A stretch of 64,000 nt of DNA from Hippophae tibetana (taxonomy: Eukaryota > Streptophyta > Magnoliopsida > Rosales > Elaeagnaceae), in assembly GCA_037013495.1 (NCBI GenBank), contig CM072807.1:17177001-17241000 (forward strand), written 5' to 3'. Positions within the stretch are counted from its first letter, which is position 1. The number at the start of each line of letters is the position of its first letter. The translations under genes and the position numbers were made by a program. The notes beneath the pieces are model-generated. The model saw only the letters and a list, made by a program, of their open reading frames with translations, did not search any database and had not been told where the DNA came from. This document shows positions 11,980 to 24,100 of the stretch, in pieces.

Positions 11980-13494
11980 TCACTTATCTCTTTGAACCAA
12001 TAACTTTATGTTTTTAGTATAATTATTGAATATATTATACATAGATTGATAATAATAATGAGTCCTATAATCATAAGCATGAAAATAATTATTAAACTTA
12101 GGAGCATTCATCAAGAACATACATTTTGGTCTTACATGACTTATTTTACCATAATGATAATATATAGGCACAAACTTAACAATATTTTCTATCATAACTG
12201 CAACGGTTCTTTGTGCATAAGTAACGATATGAGTAGAATTACAAGGTCTTAAAAATATAGTTTTTGATGTTGAATGTGTGGAGCTCTCATCCTTATAACC
12301 AAGGTCACATGTATCACACGAATAAGAAGAGTTAAGAGGGTTTTACAATCAGAATTGTATTTGAAGAAGATGTCATATAGTGTGCATTTACATATCATAG
12401 CCCTCACTTGTCTTTAAAAGGTTTTATATAGTCAAGAACTTTATTTAGCTTTTTAGCTCTAATTGTTAGACTCTTCATGACTTTCTTTGATTGTTAAAGT
12501 TCATGCATAAGATTCATATTTTCCTGTTTAGCATTTGTAAGACTTGAATTCAAAACATCAACAAGTTCAGACAGTTCAATTTTTTCCTTTTCTAAGATGA
12601 AGGAATTAATTTCATAATATTTGAGTTTATCATTTAATTTGGTTACTTTTAATAGTAATCTATCCTTTTTCTCTTATAACTTACTAAATCTATCAACAGT
12701 TCATCAAGACTATTAGAATTAAACTTATTTAGCAAGAATTCGGGATCATTTTCCTTATAATATGAATCAATGTTACACTTACTAAACTATCAACTAATAA
12801 TTGCAATAAATGCTAGATAGTTGTTGCCATAATTTTCTAAGTCATTAGGATTGTCGTTATCACTTTTTGAGCCACTAATATAGCATTGAAAGCTCTTCTA
12901 GATTTTTTTTTGCACACTCAGTTGGAAAATAACCAATCTCATTGCATTCAAAACATTTAGGTCTAGTGGGTTTAGTTTTCTTACATTTGAAACTCATAGA
13001 TTTGAGTTCTCTTGGATTTTGATCCTTTGGATGACTTGATTGCCCTTTGTTTTGTGGATTCTTCCTGCTGAAGATTCTCTTGAGTCTTCAATCCATGAGT
13101 ACCAATTCTTTATTATATTTTTCATTCTTATTGTTACCATCATCAGTCATGACTGTTTTTAAGGTGATACATTTATTCTTTGTAGATGTTCGAAAGCTCA
13201 TCTCAAAGGTTAGAAGTGGGCCAATTGGTTCCTCAATTATGATGGTGTCAACATCCTTGCTTTCATCTATTAGAATGACCATTGCATAAAAGCAATCTAA
13301 TAGTGAGTAGAGGATACTTCGAACTAACCTGAATTCATCAATTTTCTCTCCAACATTGACAAAGTTGTTATCAATATCACATAATTTAACATATAATTTA
13401 GAAAAAGTTTCAGTTTCTTCCATCTTAAGGTTTTTAAACCTAGTGTCTAGCAAGAAAAGTTTAGTTCTTTTAACTTGTGTGGTGCCCTAAAAAT
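11980..13494 (-). pseudogene. copia gag polyprotein remnant
   Basis: The frame 13453-13088 reads as a copia-type gag (UBN2 family): FKNLKMEETETFSKLYVKLC, then GEKIDEFRLVRSILYSL and TFEMSF. A first zinc knuckle near 12900-12940 reads CFECNEIGYFPTEC, with Tyr in place of the knuckle His. A second at about 12160 reads YHYGKISHVRPKC, with its Cys residues partly changed to Tyr. Upstream of about 13494 the gag is cut and joins LTR sequence. Confidence 0.8.
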
Positions 13495-13524
13495 AGCATG
13501 CAAATATGACGAAACTCGTTAGCA

Positions 13525-13770
13525 GATACAACGATTGATACTCGATCGATCTAATCACTGCTCGATAAATTGAGCAACATATATGCTAAATGTTCCTAAA
13601 TGGATAATATGTATTCTAACTTACTTAAGAACAAGTGTATAACTGAACTATATTCTCTTAAATCTCAAAAGTTTCTTCAATTTGAATAGGGATATTAAAA
13701 ACATGCCTAGAAATTAATTTACATATAAACATTTTATTGACAAATATTTCCAACTCTCATAAACCTTACA
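13525..13770 (-). repeat. truncated 5' LTR of Sirevirus-like element
   Basis: About 245 bp matching the start of the 3' LTR (7995 downward), starting TGTAAGG at 13770. It lacks the rest of the LTR, the primer-binding site and the gag start, so a deletion joins LTR to mid-gag near 13495-13525. Confidence 0.75.
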
Positions 13771-14310
13771 TCTAAATTCAATTCTTCTAGTATTTTAAAG
13801 TGTGTTAATATTTTTAGTTTTATTATTTATCCAATTTCTTAGAAATTTTTATCTATTTCATCTCTAAAATGTGATTTCATTAATATTTAGATTCCTCCTA
13901 AATAGATGTATCAAATTTTTTTCTTTTATTTTTCTGAGTGATTTTTGATAGTTTATTCGTAATTTCTTTGTCAATTCATATACATTCTTTTTGTGTATAT
14001 AATATTAATATTCAACTCTTTATTATTTATTCATTAATAAACTATTTATTTCCTTTAAAACATTTTTCTTGTTTTTGAGAACGATAAATCTTTGAATCTA
14101 TATCATTCCTTAAGATTTAATATTACTTTTTATATTTCTTTAAATTGTTTTTTGTTAATTACCATTTCTTGTGAGAAATATTCTGCAATGTATTTTGTTT
14201 ATATTATTTTTTTATTTTTTGTGTAAAATTTAACTCTTTATTTCCATTAACTTAAACTTCCATTAGTTTGTGAGTATTTGGATATTTAAAAAAAATCAAA
14301 GTCGATGATT
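13771..14310 (-). pseudogene. E0 movement-protein N-terminal part (beyond copia insertion)
   Basis: The minus strand aligns with E1 about 15290-16040, including the block corresponding to E1's IHLG-IQILIKTHFRE movement-protein core. It continues directly the E0 sequence that ends at 6818. The upper limit is approximate. Confidence 0.65.
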
Positions 14311-15259
14311 ATTTATAATCATTATCTTAACACCGAAGAAGAGTTCGACTCAATGCTTTATAGAATCTTAATTGAACCTGATTTGATATTAGAAATATAT
14401 TAATTTTTTTCAATAATCGAATACATTTTATCTATAAGCTCTACATGTTTGATATAAAAGTCAATTTTTTTATCTATATTATAAATTTAAACCCTTAAAA
14501 TACAAAAATATAATAAATTAGATGATATATTATATCTATTGATTGTATCTCAACATTTAAATAAATATATTTAACACTTTAATTTATATATTATCAACTT
14601 ATTCACGTAATTTACTTTTAACTCCTTACAAATAATATGTTATTTATTTTATGAAAAAATATGATGGATATCATTTTCTTTTCACAAAACACGTGTGTTT
14701 TTGCGTTAGTAAAAAACACATTTTTGTTTTTTTCTTAAAATATTAAAAATAAAAATCTATATATAAAATAAAGTTATATTATACTATTTAACTTATGTTT
14801 ACTTTGTATGTAAAAATAGAATGCATATTTTCTTATAATATAAAAATAATTTTTTAGTTTAAAGTAAATTTAATTTAATAATTAAATATATATATTATTT
14901 ATTTATTTTTAACAGTGTGCACGATGGACCGTACCAATCAAAATATGGATAAATCTATTTCTATTGAAATATAAAAAAGTAGTTCTAGAGTTTTTATATA
15001 AATTAAAAATTTCTTCCTTTTCAAGTTCATAAATATAAAATATTAAAGTTTAAAGTTTATTTATACCCAATAATATAACATAAATAATTAGATAATTTAT
15101 ATTTAGGAAAAAAATCAAAAATACTCAGAAGGTTCAAAAATTCTTCAAAAATATCTCAAGGTTTAAAAGAATTTAAAAATATTCCTGAAAACATAACAGA
15201 TGTTAAATCTAACAGTTATCAAAAATACCCTTAAAATTTAATAAAAAAACATTCCCAAA
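14311..15259. other. AT-rich intergenic sequence
   Basis: Very AT-rich spacer between E0 and E1 with no ORF or RNA gene. About 15110-15240 has repeated CTCAAGGTT/CAAAAATA phrases that partly mirror, in inverted orientation, sequence just past E1 (21040-21130). The meaning of this is not established. Confidence 0.5.
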
Positions 15260-15289
15260 ATAGAATAAGAAAAAATAAACCAAGAAATA

Positions 15290-16570
15290 ATAGACATAGA
15301 AACATAAGACATCTGAGATTTTTTTTCACAAAAAATGATAATAAGTAGAAAGAAATTTGAATAAATCTAAAAAACAAAGTTAAATCTTAAAAAAATATAT
15401 GGATTTAAAGACCCATCATTTTTATTAAGAAAATTATTCCCTAGAAAAAATATAATCTATTATGACATAAGTAATAAAGAAATGAGTATTAAGATTATAA
15501 ATGCAAAATAGATATATAATATATTATTAATTGATAAAAAAATTATATTAAATAAGTTATCAAAAATTACTCATAAAGATAAAGAAAAAATTGGATACAT
15601 CCATTTAGGATGAATTCAAATATTAATAAAAACTCATTTTAGAGAAAGAATAGATGTACTAATAAAAATAACATTATTAGATAACATAATAATAAATAAG
15701 AAAAATGCCTCATTAGGAATGATCCATAGTAATTTAGGATACCAAAAGTTAAAATTTACAGCATATCATAGATTTACTATAAATATACATGATAAAAATA
15801 TAAATCAAGTATTAAGTCTAACTTATGAATTTGAAAGAGGAGATTTAATGAATGAAAGAAATCATTCATTTTCAATAAACTATCTAATGGTATATTCTTT
15901 AACAAATAGTCATAATAGTTTAATATATGGATAAAATGAATTTATAGAAATAAACAAAACGTTTAAGGAACTTGGACAAATAATAAAACTAGAAATACTA
16001 ACAGACTTTGAAATACTAGAAGAATAGAAATTAGATATTAAAGAAAAACCCTTAATAACAAGAAGAAATAGTAATGTTGTTAAAACTAATAGTATGCCAA
16101 TATTTACTTTCATAGACTATGAAGGAAAAACTTCTAACCAAGAAGAAGTTAAAAAAACTAGAAAATGAAGTTAAAATAATGAAGGCTAGTAGTTGTATTT
16201 TTGCATTTAGAAACAAATGGAAGCCTATTAGGTGTAACAAAAAATCAAGCAACATTATTTGGAACTGTACAATTATTAACAAAGGAAATTGATTTAGTCC
16301 AAGAATCGAGTACAAAATATTTATAGAAAATAATAGATATACAAAAAGAATTACTAAAAGAAATAAAGGAATATGGTTATAATAAACTACAACAAAATAT
16401 GCACAATGAATTTTCAAAACTAAGAAAAGATATATACAACATACATAGTAATAATGAAATAATAGGTTATAAATATGATCCCTTAGAAGAATTAAAAGAA
16501 GAACCACCAAGAAGATCAAATTCATTGATTCCTAAAAATAAGAAAAGGAAAAATGAGGAACAATCTAAGA
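15290..16570 (+). pseudogene. E1 movement protein (30K superfamily) remnant
   Basis: Around 15590-15930 the frames give an IHLG..IQILIKTHFRERID block, then GYQKLKFTAYHRFTINIHDK, then a SLTYEFERGDLMNE tract. This is the core pattern of caulimovirid cell-to-cell movement proteins, which form tubules through plasmodesmata. The downstream part (16399-16593) is charged and probably coiled-coil. Several stops (for example TAA at 15932) separate the pieces. Confidence 0.75.
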
Positions 16571-16819
16571 ATAAAAAGATAATTCCAATTTAATGGAATA
16601 TAGAAATTAGAAAGAAAATTCTTAGACCCTAAAAATAGAGACATAGAAACATTGGTCAATGAAACTGATTCTAAACAAGAAAACATGACCTCAAAAGGTC
16701 ATATGAAAACAATTTCATTACCAGTCCCTTAACAAGAAAGAACATCTAACTCACATAAAGGAGAAAGAAATAGGCAAAGATCATAACAACCAGATACTAT
16801 AGATAGAAGACCAACAAAA

Positions 16820-18240
16820 ACCTTATTTAGAAAATATTTCATTAGATATAGAAGAAGAAGAAAACTTTTTTCTCAATGAAATACAAGAAAACAAAGCCCT
16901 AACAGACATTAGAAAACTATTAAAAATAGCGAGTTCAGAAAATCCTTTGGATTCAAAAATAAATAAATCTAAAACAATAGTCAACATAAAATTAAGAGAT
17001 TCTAACAAGATCATAAGAGTAAAATCAATGATTTATACTCTAGAAGACATGATTGAATTTGGAAAACAAATTCAAGAATTTTTGGAATTAAAAGTTATAA
17101 AACCAAGTAATTCACCTCAATCTAGTCCAACATTTTTAGTTGAAAAAGAAGCTGAGAAAAGAAGAGGAAAAATTAGAATGGTAATAAACTTTAAAGAATT
17201 GAATAAAGAAACCATTTACGATATATACTTCATTCCAAAAAAAAGGAAGAACTGCTTTCATTAATAAAAAGAAAGAAATACTTCTCGAGTTTTGATTCCA
17301 AAAATGGATTTTGGCAAATAAGACTCGATGAAGAATCCTAAAAATTAACAATATTTAGTTGCCCCAAGGACAATTCCAATGGATAGTTATACCATTTAGA
17401 TTAAAATAAGCTCCGGGTATATTTCAAAGATATATGGATAACATTTTTAAGAAATTACAAGATATTTATTGTGTTTACATATACGATATTTTGGTTTTTA
17501 GTAATGAATTAAGTAAAAATTATTTAACTATTATCAATATTCTACAAGAATGTAGAAAATAAGGCATTGTACTCTCTCAAAAGAAAGTAGTACTTTCTCA
17601 ACAAAAAATTAAATACTTAGGGTTGAAAATTGAAGATGGAAAACATAATCTACAACACCATATACTAAATAATATTTAAGGTTTTCCTAGTGAATTAAAA
17701 GATAAAAACTAATTAGAAAGATTTTTAGCATGTTTAACATATGCATAAGCATATATCAAGAAAATTGCAAAAATGAGAAAACCATTATTACAAGCAAAAT
17801 TAAAAAAAGATCATATTTGGAAATGGACAGAAGAAGATACTCTATATATGGATAGAGTAAAAGCAAAGGTAAATTTTTTTATCAACTTTATGCCATCCAG
17901 GACCAGATGATAAGATGACCATTGAAACAGATGCTTCACAAGAATATTGGGCAGTAGTTCTTAAAGCAATAGTAGATGACAAAGATGAATATATTTGTAG
18001 ATATACATAAGGATCTTTCCAAGGTTCAAAACTAAATTATCATAGTAATGAAAAAGAATGTTTAGCTATTAAAAAGGCTATTAAGAAATTTGCAATATAT
18101 GCCATAAGCTCCATATTCATTGTTAGAATAGATAACAAGAATTTTGGTTATTTCTTAAGAACTAATATTGCAGGTGATTACAAACAAGGAAGATTTGTTA
18201 GATAGAAATAGTGGTTCAACCATTATAATTAGAAAAGAAG
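16820..18240 (+). pseudogene. E1 reverse transcriptase-RNase H remnant
   Basis: The frame 16947-17264 holds the RT N-terminal region (LKVIKPSNSPQSSPTFLVEK, then a GKIRMVINFKELN block). A frameshift follows near 17240 and the KKYFSSFDSKNGFWQI block continues. In the active-site motif the first Asp codon is TAC (17482-17484), giving YIYD instead of YIDD, so the polymerase would be dead even without the stops. RNase H-like sequence runs from about 17900 to 18190. Copy E3 retains YIDD at the same place. Confidence 0.82.
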
Positions 18241-18269
18241 ATAAAAATCCTACAGGAACAACTCGAGTT

Positions 18270-19622
18270 GCTATATCTCAAGAAATCTCTTATGGAGATA
18301 GGAAAGAAACAGGAAGAACTTAATTGTTCAAAACAATCTCTAGAGACCAAAAACTCAAACGAGGAATTTTCATTAAAAAAGGAAAAACCTAACAGTTCAC
18401 AAAAAACTTCTGAAACCACAAAGCTCAATTGGGCAGGCAGAAAAAGAAGAACAAAAAAAAGTTTATGTGGTCTATAATAACCAAAAACTAGGAATTTATA
18501 ATAACTGGGCAGAAGCTAACAAATCTATTCTAGGAATTAGTGGAGTAACTCATAGATCCTTCACCAACATAATAGAAGCTGAAGGTAGTTATACCAATTA
18601 CAAAACACCAAAATAATAACTCTAGAGGAAATAGTAAGAAATTATTCTGCATCACTACAACAACAACCAATAACTCCAAGCATATTGACAAATCTTGGAA
18701 ATATAGCAAGGCCTCCAATGCTATTTAGGGAAACATCTCCTCCAAAGACATCAAAAATAGTAAAAAATTCAGTACTATTCAGGGAGACATCTCCTAAAAC
18801 TACTCTAATCATTGAAGATGAAAATGACCAATATAGAAATCTCAGCAAGCTACAATGGTTGAGTCTCTATAATTTGGCCAAAAAATCCACCCAAGAATAT
18901 ATTGAAGATATGAAATTCTATACTATAGATAAGGAATTTCCTATATGAAGAAAATTCAATATATTGGAAGGAGCTGATCCGATATTTGTGTATAAAGCAT
19001 TTCATGCAGGACTAATAGAAAATATATATCCAGGAATTAATTTAAGCAAATTAAATTATTTCCTAGAAAATTTTAAAAGAGCAATCAAGAATTTCAGAAG
19101 AAAAATTAAAGCAGGTGATAAACCTGTTTATCTTAGATTTTTTAGTTCATTAATGGACTGGAATGAAGAAGGAAGTATTAGTCCCTACCACTTCTTCAAG
19201 AAAATGATTTCCAACACAAATAAAGAAGTTCCCAAACCAAAGGCACTTATAGAAAAGGAATTCAACACAGAAGAACTCTGTGTATTAAGAGGTCAAATGC
19301 TAAGCCAAATTTACTATGAACTCAAGAAGATTGACAATTCTACTGAGATTAAAGTAAATTATTCAACTAGTAAAGTCATCATCATTTCACATAGTAGCAT
19401 GGCTTTGTCAGAAGAAGATGGTGAAAAAATCATGAAATATGAAACCAATTTTAATTACAATAACCTGGAAATTGGTCAAGAAACAAGGAAGTTATTCTAC
19501 TTCTATGCTAGAAAAGCCACCAAAGACCACAAATGCATTCTCTGCATCAAAGATAGAGAAGATGAAGATGCGTCATCAACGTCATCAAAAGAACCATCGG
19601 TAGAAAATGACAAAGAAAAATA
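18270..19622 (+). pseudogene. E1 transactivator/viroplasmin (TAV)
   Basis: About 18455-18610 encodes a caulimovirus viroplasmin (Cauli_VI, RNase H1 N-terminal-like) domain with the pattern VYVVYNNQKLGIYNNW..A and a GVTHRSF block. The frames 18685-18948 and 18964-19623 give the TAV core and an acidic Ser/Glu-rich C-terminus. Only a few nonsense changes break it (TAA at about 18476, TGA at 18946-18948). In related viruses TAV makes inclusion bodies and permits translation of polycistronic RNA. Confidence 0.75.
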
Positions 19623-19800
19623 AGAAAAGAAACTGTCGGTAGAAGATCACAAAAGAAATATAAATGTAGACCCCACATCTTAGTTGGTAGCATGTGTCAA
19701 GGAAAAAGTAGTGGCTATCCTTTAAAGTGGAAAAGTATATGAATTATTAAAACAAGGGTAAAATAATAATTTTAGTCTTGTAAACATAGATTCTTTGTTC

Positions 19801-19808
19801 TATAAAAG
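19801..19808 (+). promoter_or_regulatory. E1 viral TATA box
   Basis: TATAAAAG followed by GAACC, about 180 bp after the TAV stop, in the position of the pregenomic-RNA promoter. The same motif is found at the equivalent place in E0 (2242-2249) and E3 (54310-54318). Activity is inferred. Confidence 0.6.
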
Positions 19809-20276
19809 GAACCTTTATTATCATTTCAAAAAAACACACGAATACACATAAATCCAGAGCTCTCTACTCTGAAACACTCTAGCATAGAAAACCTCTCTAT
19901 CTATAAATCTCAAAACCAATGATGTTATACCCAGTAAATATGAGCGGCTAAGCAACCATTTCAAGGTTCTTAATTGGCCTTAAGTTGTAATAATTATTAT
20001 TTTATGAATAAAATGAAGTTCAATTAACTCTTCTTTAGTAAGTCAACTATTGGACATCATTTATGTACGGATGAAAAAGGCTCACCATTGCCAGAAGGGC
20101 GTTGAGGTTTGAGCAAACTGAGGCATAACAGGTGTAACAAAAGAAGACGAATAGAAGGGAAGGTCGTGGTAAACCCATCAAATTCAGGTATAATAATTAT
20201 AAATTTAAGCTAGTTAAGAATCTTGAATGTTTAAATATTTGCTTACAACAAGACATAATATTGTTAAAATAGGAAA

Positions 20277-20690
20277 ATGGAAAATATTTTTAGAAATAAA
20301 CAACTAATAATTCCAATGGAAATCAAAGATAAAAATCTAATTCTATTAGAAACATTTGATAAAGGTTATCTCTATCATTTAAATGAAAATTATGAAACTT
20401 GTCTTGAAAATTTTAAAAGATTTAATACTTTATTAGATATCTATACAGATTATATTAAAGCTATTACAAGCATCATAGACTATCATGTTTCAAAGATATT
20501 AAAAAACTATTTTAGTCAAAAATATGTGAGAATAGAGGAAGGAAAATTCAACAACTTAATGTTTGGATATTACTTCTTTGAATATTATAAATACACTGTA
20601 TGTACACAAGGAAAACTTGCTTATATACTACGAATAGGACAAAATAATATATATTCAACACATATGATTTATCAAGATAATACTCTATAA
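20277..20690 (+). CDS. E1 small leader ORF, unknown function (137 aa)
   Basis: Open frame starting MENIFRNKQLIIPMEIKDK and ending before 20690, lying between the viral TATA/leader and the primer-binding region. The central part is rich in Lys, Tyr and Phe and looks soluble, without a signal peptide or membrane segment. A broken version occupies the same position in E3 (about 54850-55200); E0 stops before it. I do not recognise the family. Its place resembles the small ORF that some caulimovirids carry before the movement protein, but no homology is claimed. Confidence 0.55.
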   Translation: MENIFRNKQLIIPMEIKDKNLILLETFDKGYLYHLNENYETCLENFKRFNTLLDIYTDYIKAITSIIDYHVSKILKNYFSQKYVRIEEGKFNNLMFGYYFFEYYKYTVCTQGKLAYILRIGQNNIYSTHMIYQDNTL

Positions 20691-21130
20691 ATATTGAATC
20701 ATTAGTACATAAATTAGATCTATTAGATTTAGCAAATGAAAGAATAATTTTTAATTTTAAAAGACAATTAATAGATTCAGGATTAGAATTAAGCAACCAA
20801 CATAACGAAGAATATAATATACTATGCAGTTATAATGAATATAGAATATAATTAGATTTATACAGAAAAATAATAAGTTTTTTATATAAATTCTTCAATA
20901 AATAAATAAATACCATCAATTAGGTCAATATTAACCCCGATTAAAAATTGTATTGATCCCACAAATTAAAATCAAAACTTAAGAATAATAATTTAAATAG
21001 TAATGGATGAAAAATTAACACCATTAAAATATAAGAACATTTTTGATATTTTATAAACCTCAAGGATATAATTAAAATTATGTCAAATCTTAGGGGCATT
21101 TAAGACAATGTTCCTTATATTTGTCATCTT

Positions 21131-24100
21131 AATATAAACTTGATTATATTTTCACCTACCTCGTATATAAATTAATTAACTTTAATAAATTTTATTTTTA
21201 TTAAAATAAATAATATTAAAACTTAAATTTATATTTTTTAATAAGTATTTTATATATATCACTTAACTATTTAAAATTAAATTTAAAATATTAAATTTTT
21301 AAAACACTATTTATATACAATGATAATATCACAATCCTTAAATTTATCCTATAAATATTAAAAATTAGTTTTTTGAATTAGATTTATAACAACAATCAAA
21401 TTTATGCTTATTAACGGCACACTTCATACTTATTATAATTAAGTCTTTGTCTTATTCATATATGAATTAAATTATATTTAAATAATTTTTCTATTATCTA
21501 AATCAATTAGTACAATTATAAATAATAATACCAAATATAATTACAATAATCTTAAAGGTTTATTTTATCAAATATATCTTAATTTATATACATTTTATGT
21601 AATTTATTCTTTTAATTTTAAGCTAAGATGATAGAAAGTGTTATTAGAAAGACATAATAACAAATAAAAACACCTAACAAAATTCAAATTCGGAGGAATA
21701 TGTGAAGTGCTATTTAGCACCTAATATGGTTACAGTAAATACACACATTTAAATTTAAATAGGTATATTTATATTTATAATTAAGTAACGTTATAAAACA
21801 TTAATTATAATGTTCACATCAAGTTGTATTTTTAAATTTTAATATTTAAAATACAAAAAAAAACATAAATATCATTCAATTTAAAGGTTAAATTTTAATC
21901 AAAAAGTTTTTTTTTATATTTTTTAATATTATTATTTATTTTAAAAGTTATTTAATTTTTTAATATTTTTTTAAATAATTAAATACTTACGCAAATATTT
22001 TATATATATCATCAAAGAAATTATATTATAAAAATATTTATAATATTATTTTATTAAATAATTATTCAAAAATATAAATAAATTTTTAAAATGGTCCACG
22101 CACGTGCCTTCAAAGCTAGTAGCTCTAAAAATTATTTTATTTTATAAATAGATTATTTTACTTTTTAGTTGCTAATCTCAAATCACTTAATTACTTTTAA
22201 AAATAAATAAATTTACTTTAACCTGTATTATTTACCTTCATTTAAAAAAAACCAAACTAATCATCTATTTTGTTGCCAATTCTTAATTATTCTTTAACAT
22301 TATAATCTCATGTAAACAAATATTTCATATATATTGTATAAAGTTAAAAAAAAAAAAACATAAATACTCTCTAAAGTTTTTAATATTTTATACTTGATGT
22401 ACTTATTATTTTTCAAATAATTTAGTTTATTTAATATTTAATTTTTACACTCTGAATCATTTAGTTTTTTATACAAATTAGTACCTTTATTTTTTAATTT
22501 AGTTTTTTTATACAAATTAGTACATTTATTTTTTAATTTTTATATTTTGATCCTCTTGAATTTTTATATTTTTAAAGTTTAATTTTAAGTTATCTTCAAA
22601 TTTTGGACAAAATTTGTGAGATTTAAAAAGTAAATAGATCAAATATAAGAATTAAAAATAAGAAAATCAAAATATAAAAATTAAAAAATAAAATGACAAA
22701 ATTATAACAAAAATAATAAGTGACCCGAATGTAGAATGTGAAAAAAATAAGGACTGTTAGAGTTCAACTTATTTTAATAAAAAACCAACTTTATAAATTA
22801 AATGAATTCAAACTTACTAATTAATCATTTGTAAATATATCATGTGATATTTTTTCTAATTTATTTATTTTTAAAACTAAGAAATTTGTGGTGCGCTATT
22901 AAAAAATAAAAAAATAAAACTGATCTATGTAAAGCAAATTGGCTTTAGAAGCTATTGATCTTCAAAATATTAGGAAAATATTAAAATACATAAAAAATTT
23001 GTTAAAGTGTTCAACACATTTATATTAGGAAAATAATTAAAATATGATTGTATTTTTAAAGCTATTTTATTTTTTTAATCTTTAATCTGGTAATGTCAAT
23101 ATCAGCTATAAATTATATTATTAGTAAAAAAATTATAAATTATAAAATTGTACAAGCTAAAAATATATTAAATTATAATGTATTATAGCTTAAATTTACA
23201 ACTTATACCTGTTATCACATAGACATATCATGAGAAATGTCTCCAAAAAGGCAAAATTAATAACATTGTAACCCAAATTCACTAATTAAATTTGGTGATT
23301 GGTGTTAAAAAAAACAGAGAAACATGGTCATAAAAATATTTTTATTATCTATTATATTATGAAAATAATTTTTATATATTAAAGGTAGGGTTAGATCTGT
23401 TTAAATTGAGAATTTTGATCTGATTCGTTGGATTTGTATCGAATTATTCAGAACAAATTACTATTAAATTATAAATAAATAAATATTTTATTTTATAATT
23501 TATTGTATTTGAATATTATACATATCATACTTATATTAGATTAATATTTTAGTTTAAAAATAAATATAAATATTTATAATAATTGTAATGACATATTTAT
23601 GTTTTTGATTTTTTTAGTTGTTATTATAAATAATAAATTTTATTACAAATATTTTAATTTAAAATTTAAATGTTATGTATGTTGTGTTTTATATATAATA
23701 ATAATTTATAAATAAATTTTAATATCAATTTGACTTTATTCGATCTGAAAAAATATGATATATTTGGATTTAAATTGGTTTTGATTGATTGTTGAATTTT
23801 TTTGAATTAAATTGCTAAATGTTTATGTCTTAAATCAATAACGAAAAATTCATTTCTGAATTAAATTATCCATTTCTTCCGTTATGCTCTCTTTTCATTT
23901 TTTAATTAATTTTTTCCGTTTGTTCTTCCTTCCCTGACCGTTTCTGCACGTCAATTCTTTTTTACATTTGTGTATGATTCTTCTACAAATAGAGAATAAA
24001 AATAGGAAAAAAATAAAAACAAATAAAAGAGAAGAAAAAGGCGGCGATAAAAAGAAAAAAAAGAAAAAAAAAGAAACCATAGGAAAGGTATATATATATT

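Larger units (their letters stand above)
6819..13770 (-). mobile_element. Sirevirus-like Ty1/copia retrotransposon inserted in E0
   Basis: The minus-strand element begins TGTAAGG at 13770 and ends CTTTCA at 6819. Flanking pentamers on the plus strand are ACTAA (6814-6818) and TCTAA (13771-13775), four of five matching as an old target duplication. Viral sequence continues colinearly across the two flanks. Order on the minus strand is truncated 5' LTR, gag with two zinc knuckles, an env-like ORF interrupted by another insertion, polypurine tract, 3' LTR. No protease, integrase or RT is visible, so pol has been deleted. Gag type plus an env-like ORF before the 3' LTR fit Sirevirus. Confidence 0.8.
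15260..21130 (+). mobile_element. endogenous caulimovirid copy E1
   Basis: The best preserved copy in the window. It reads, in order, movement protein, an immediate jump to RT-RNase H, TAV, TATA/leader, a 137-codon ORF and a decayed primer-binding site. Compared with E2, the coat-protein and protease block is missing, with the junction near 16814. Compared with E3, about 130 bp are missing at the RNase H end. Stops remain in every large frame. End points are approximate. Confidence 0.88.

Noticed and set aside
16052-16525. 157-codon hydrophobic minus-strand frame
   Set aside because: It is antisense to the decayed movement-protein region of E1. Its Leu/Ile/Phe-rich composition comes from reading A-rich viral sequence backwards.
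15110-21130. E1 as cargo of a transposon with inverted ends
   Set aside because: Phrases near 15110-15240 and 21040-21130 are loosely inverted (AAACCTCAAGGATAT-like), but the match is too weak and too AT-rich to call terminal repeats, and no target duplication was seen.
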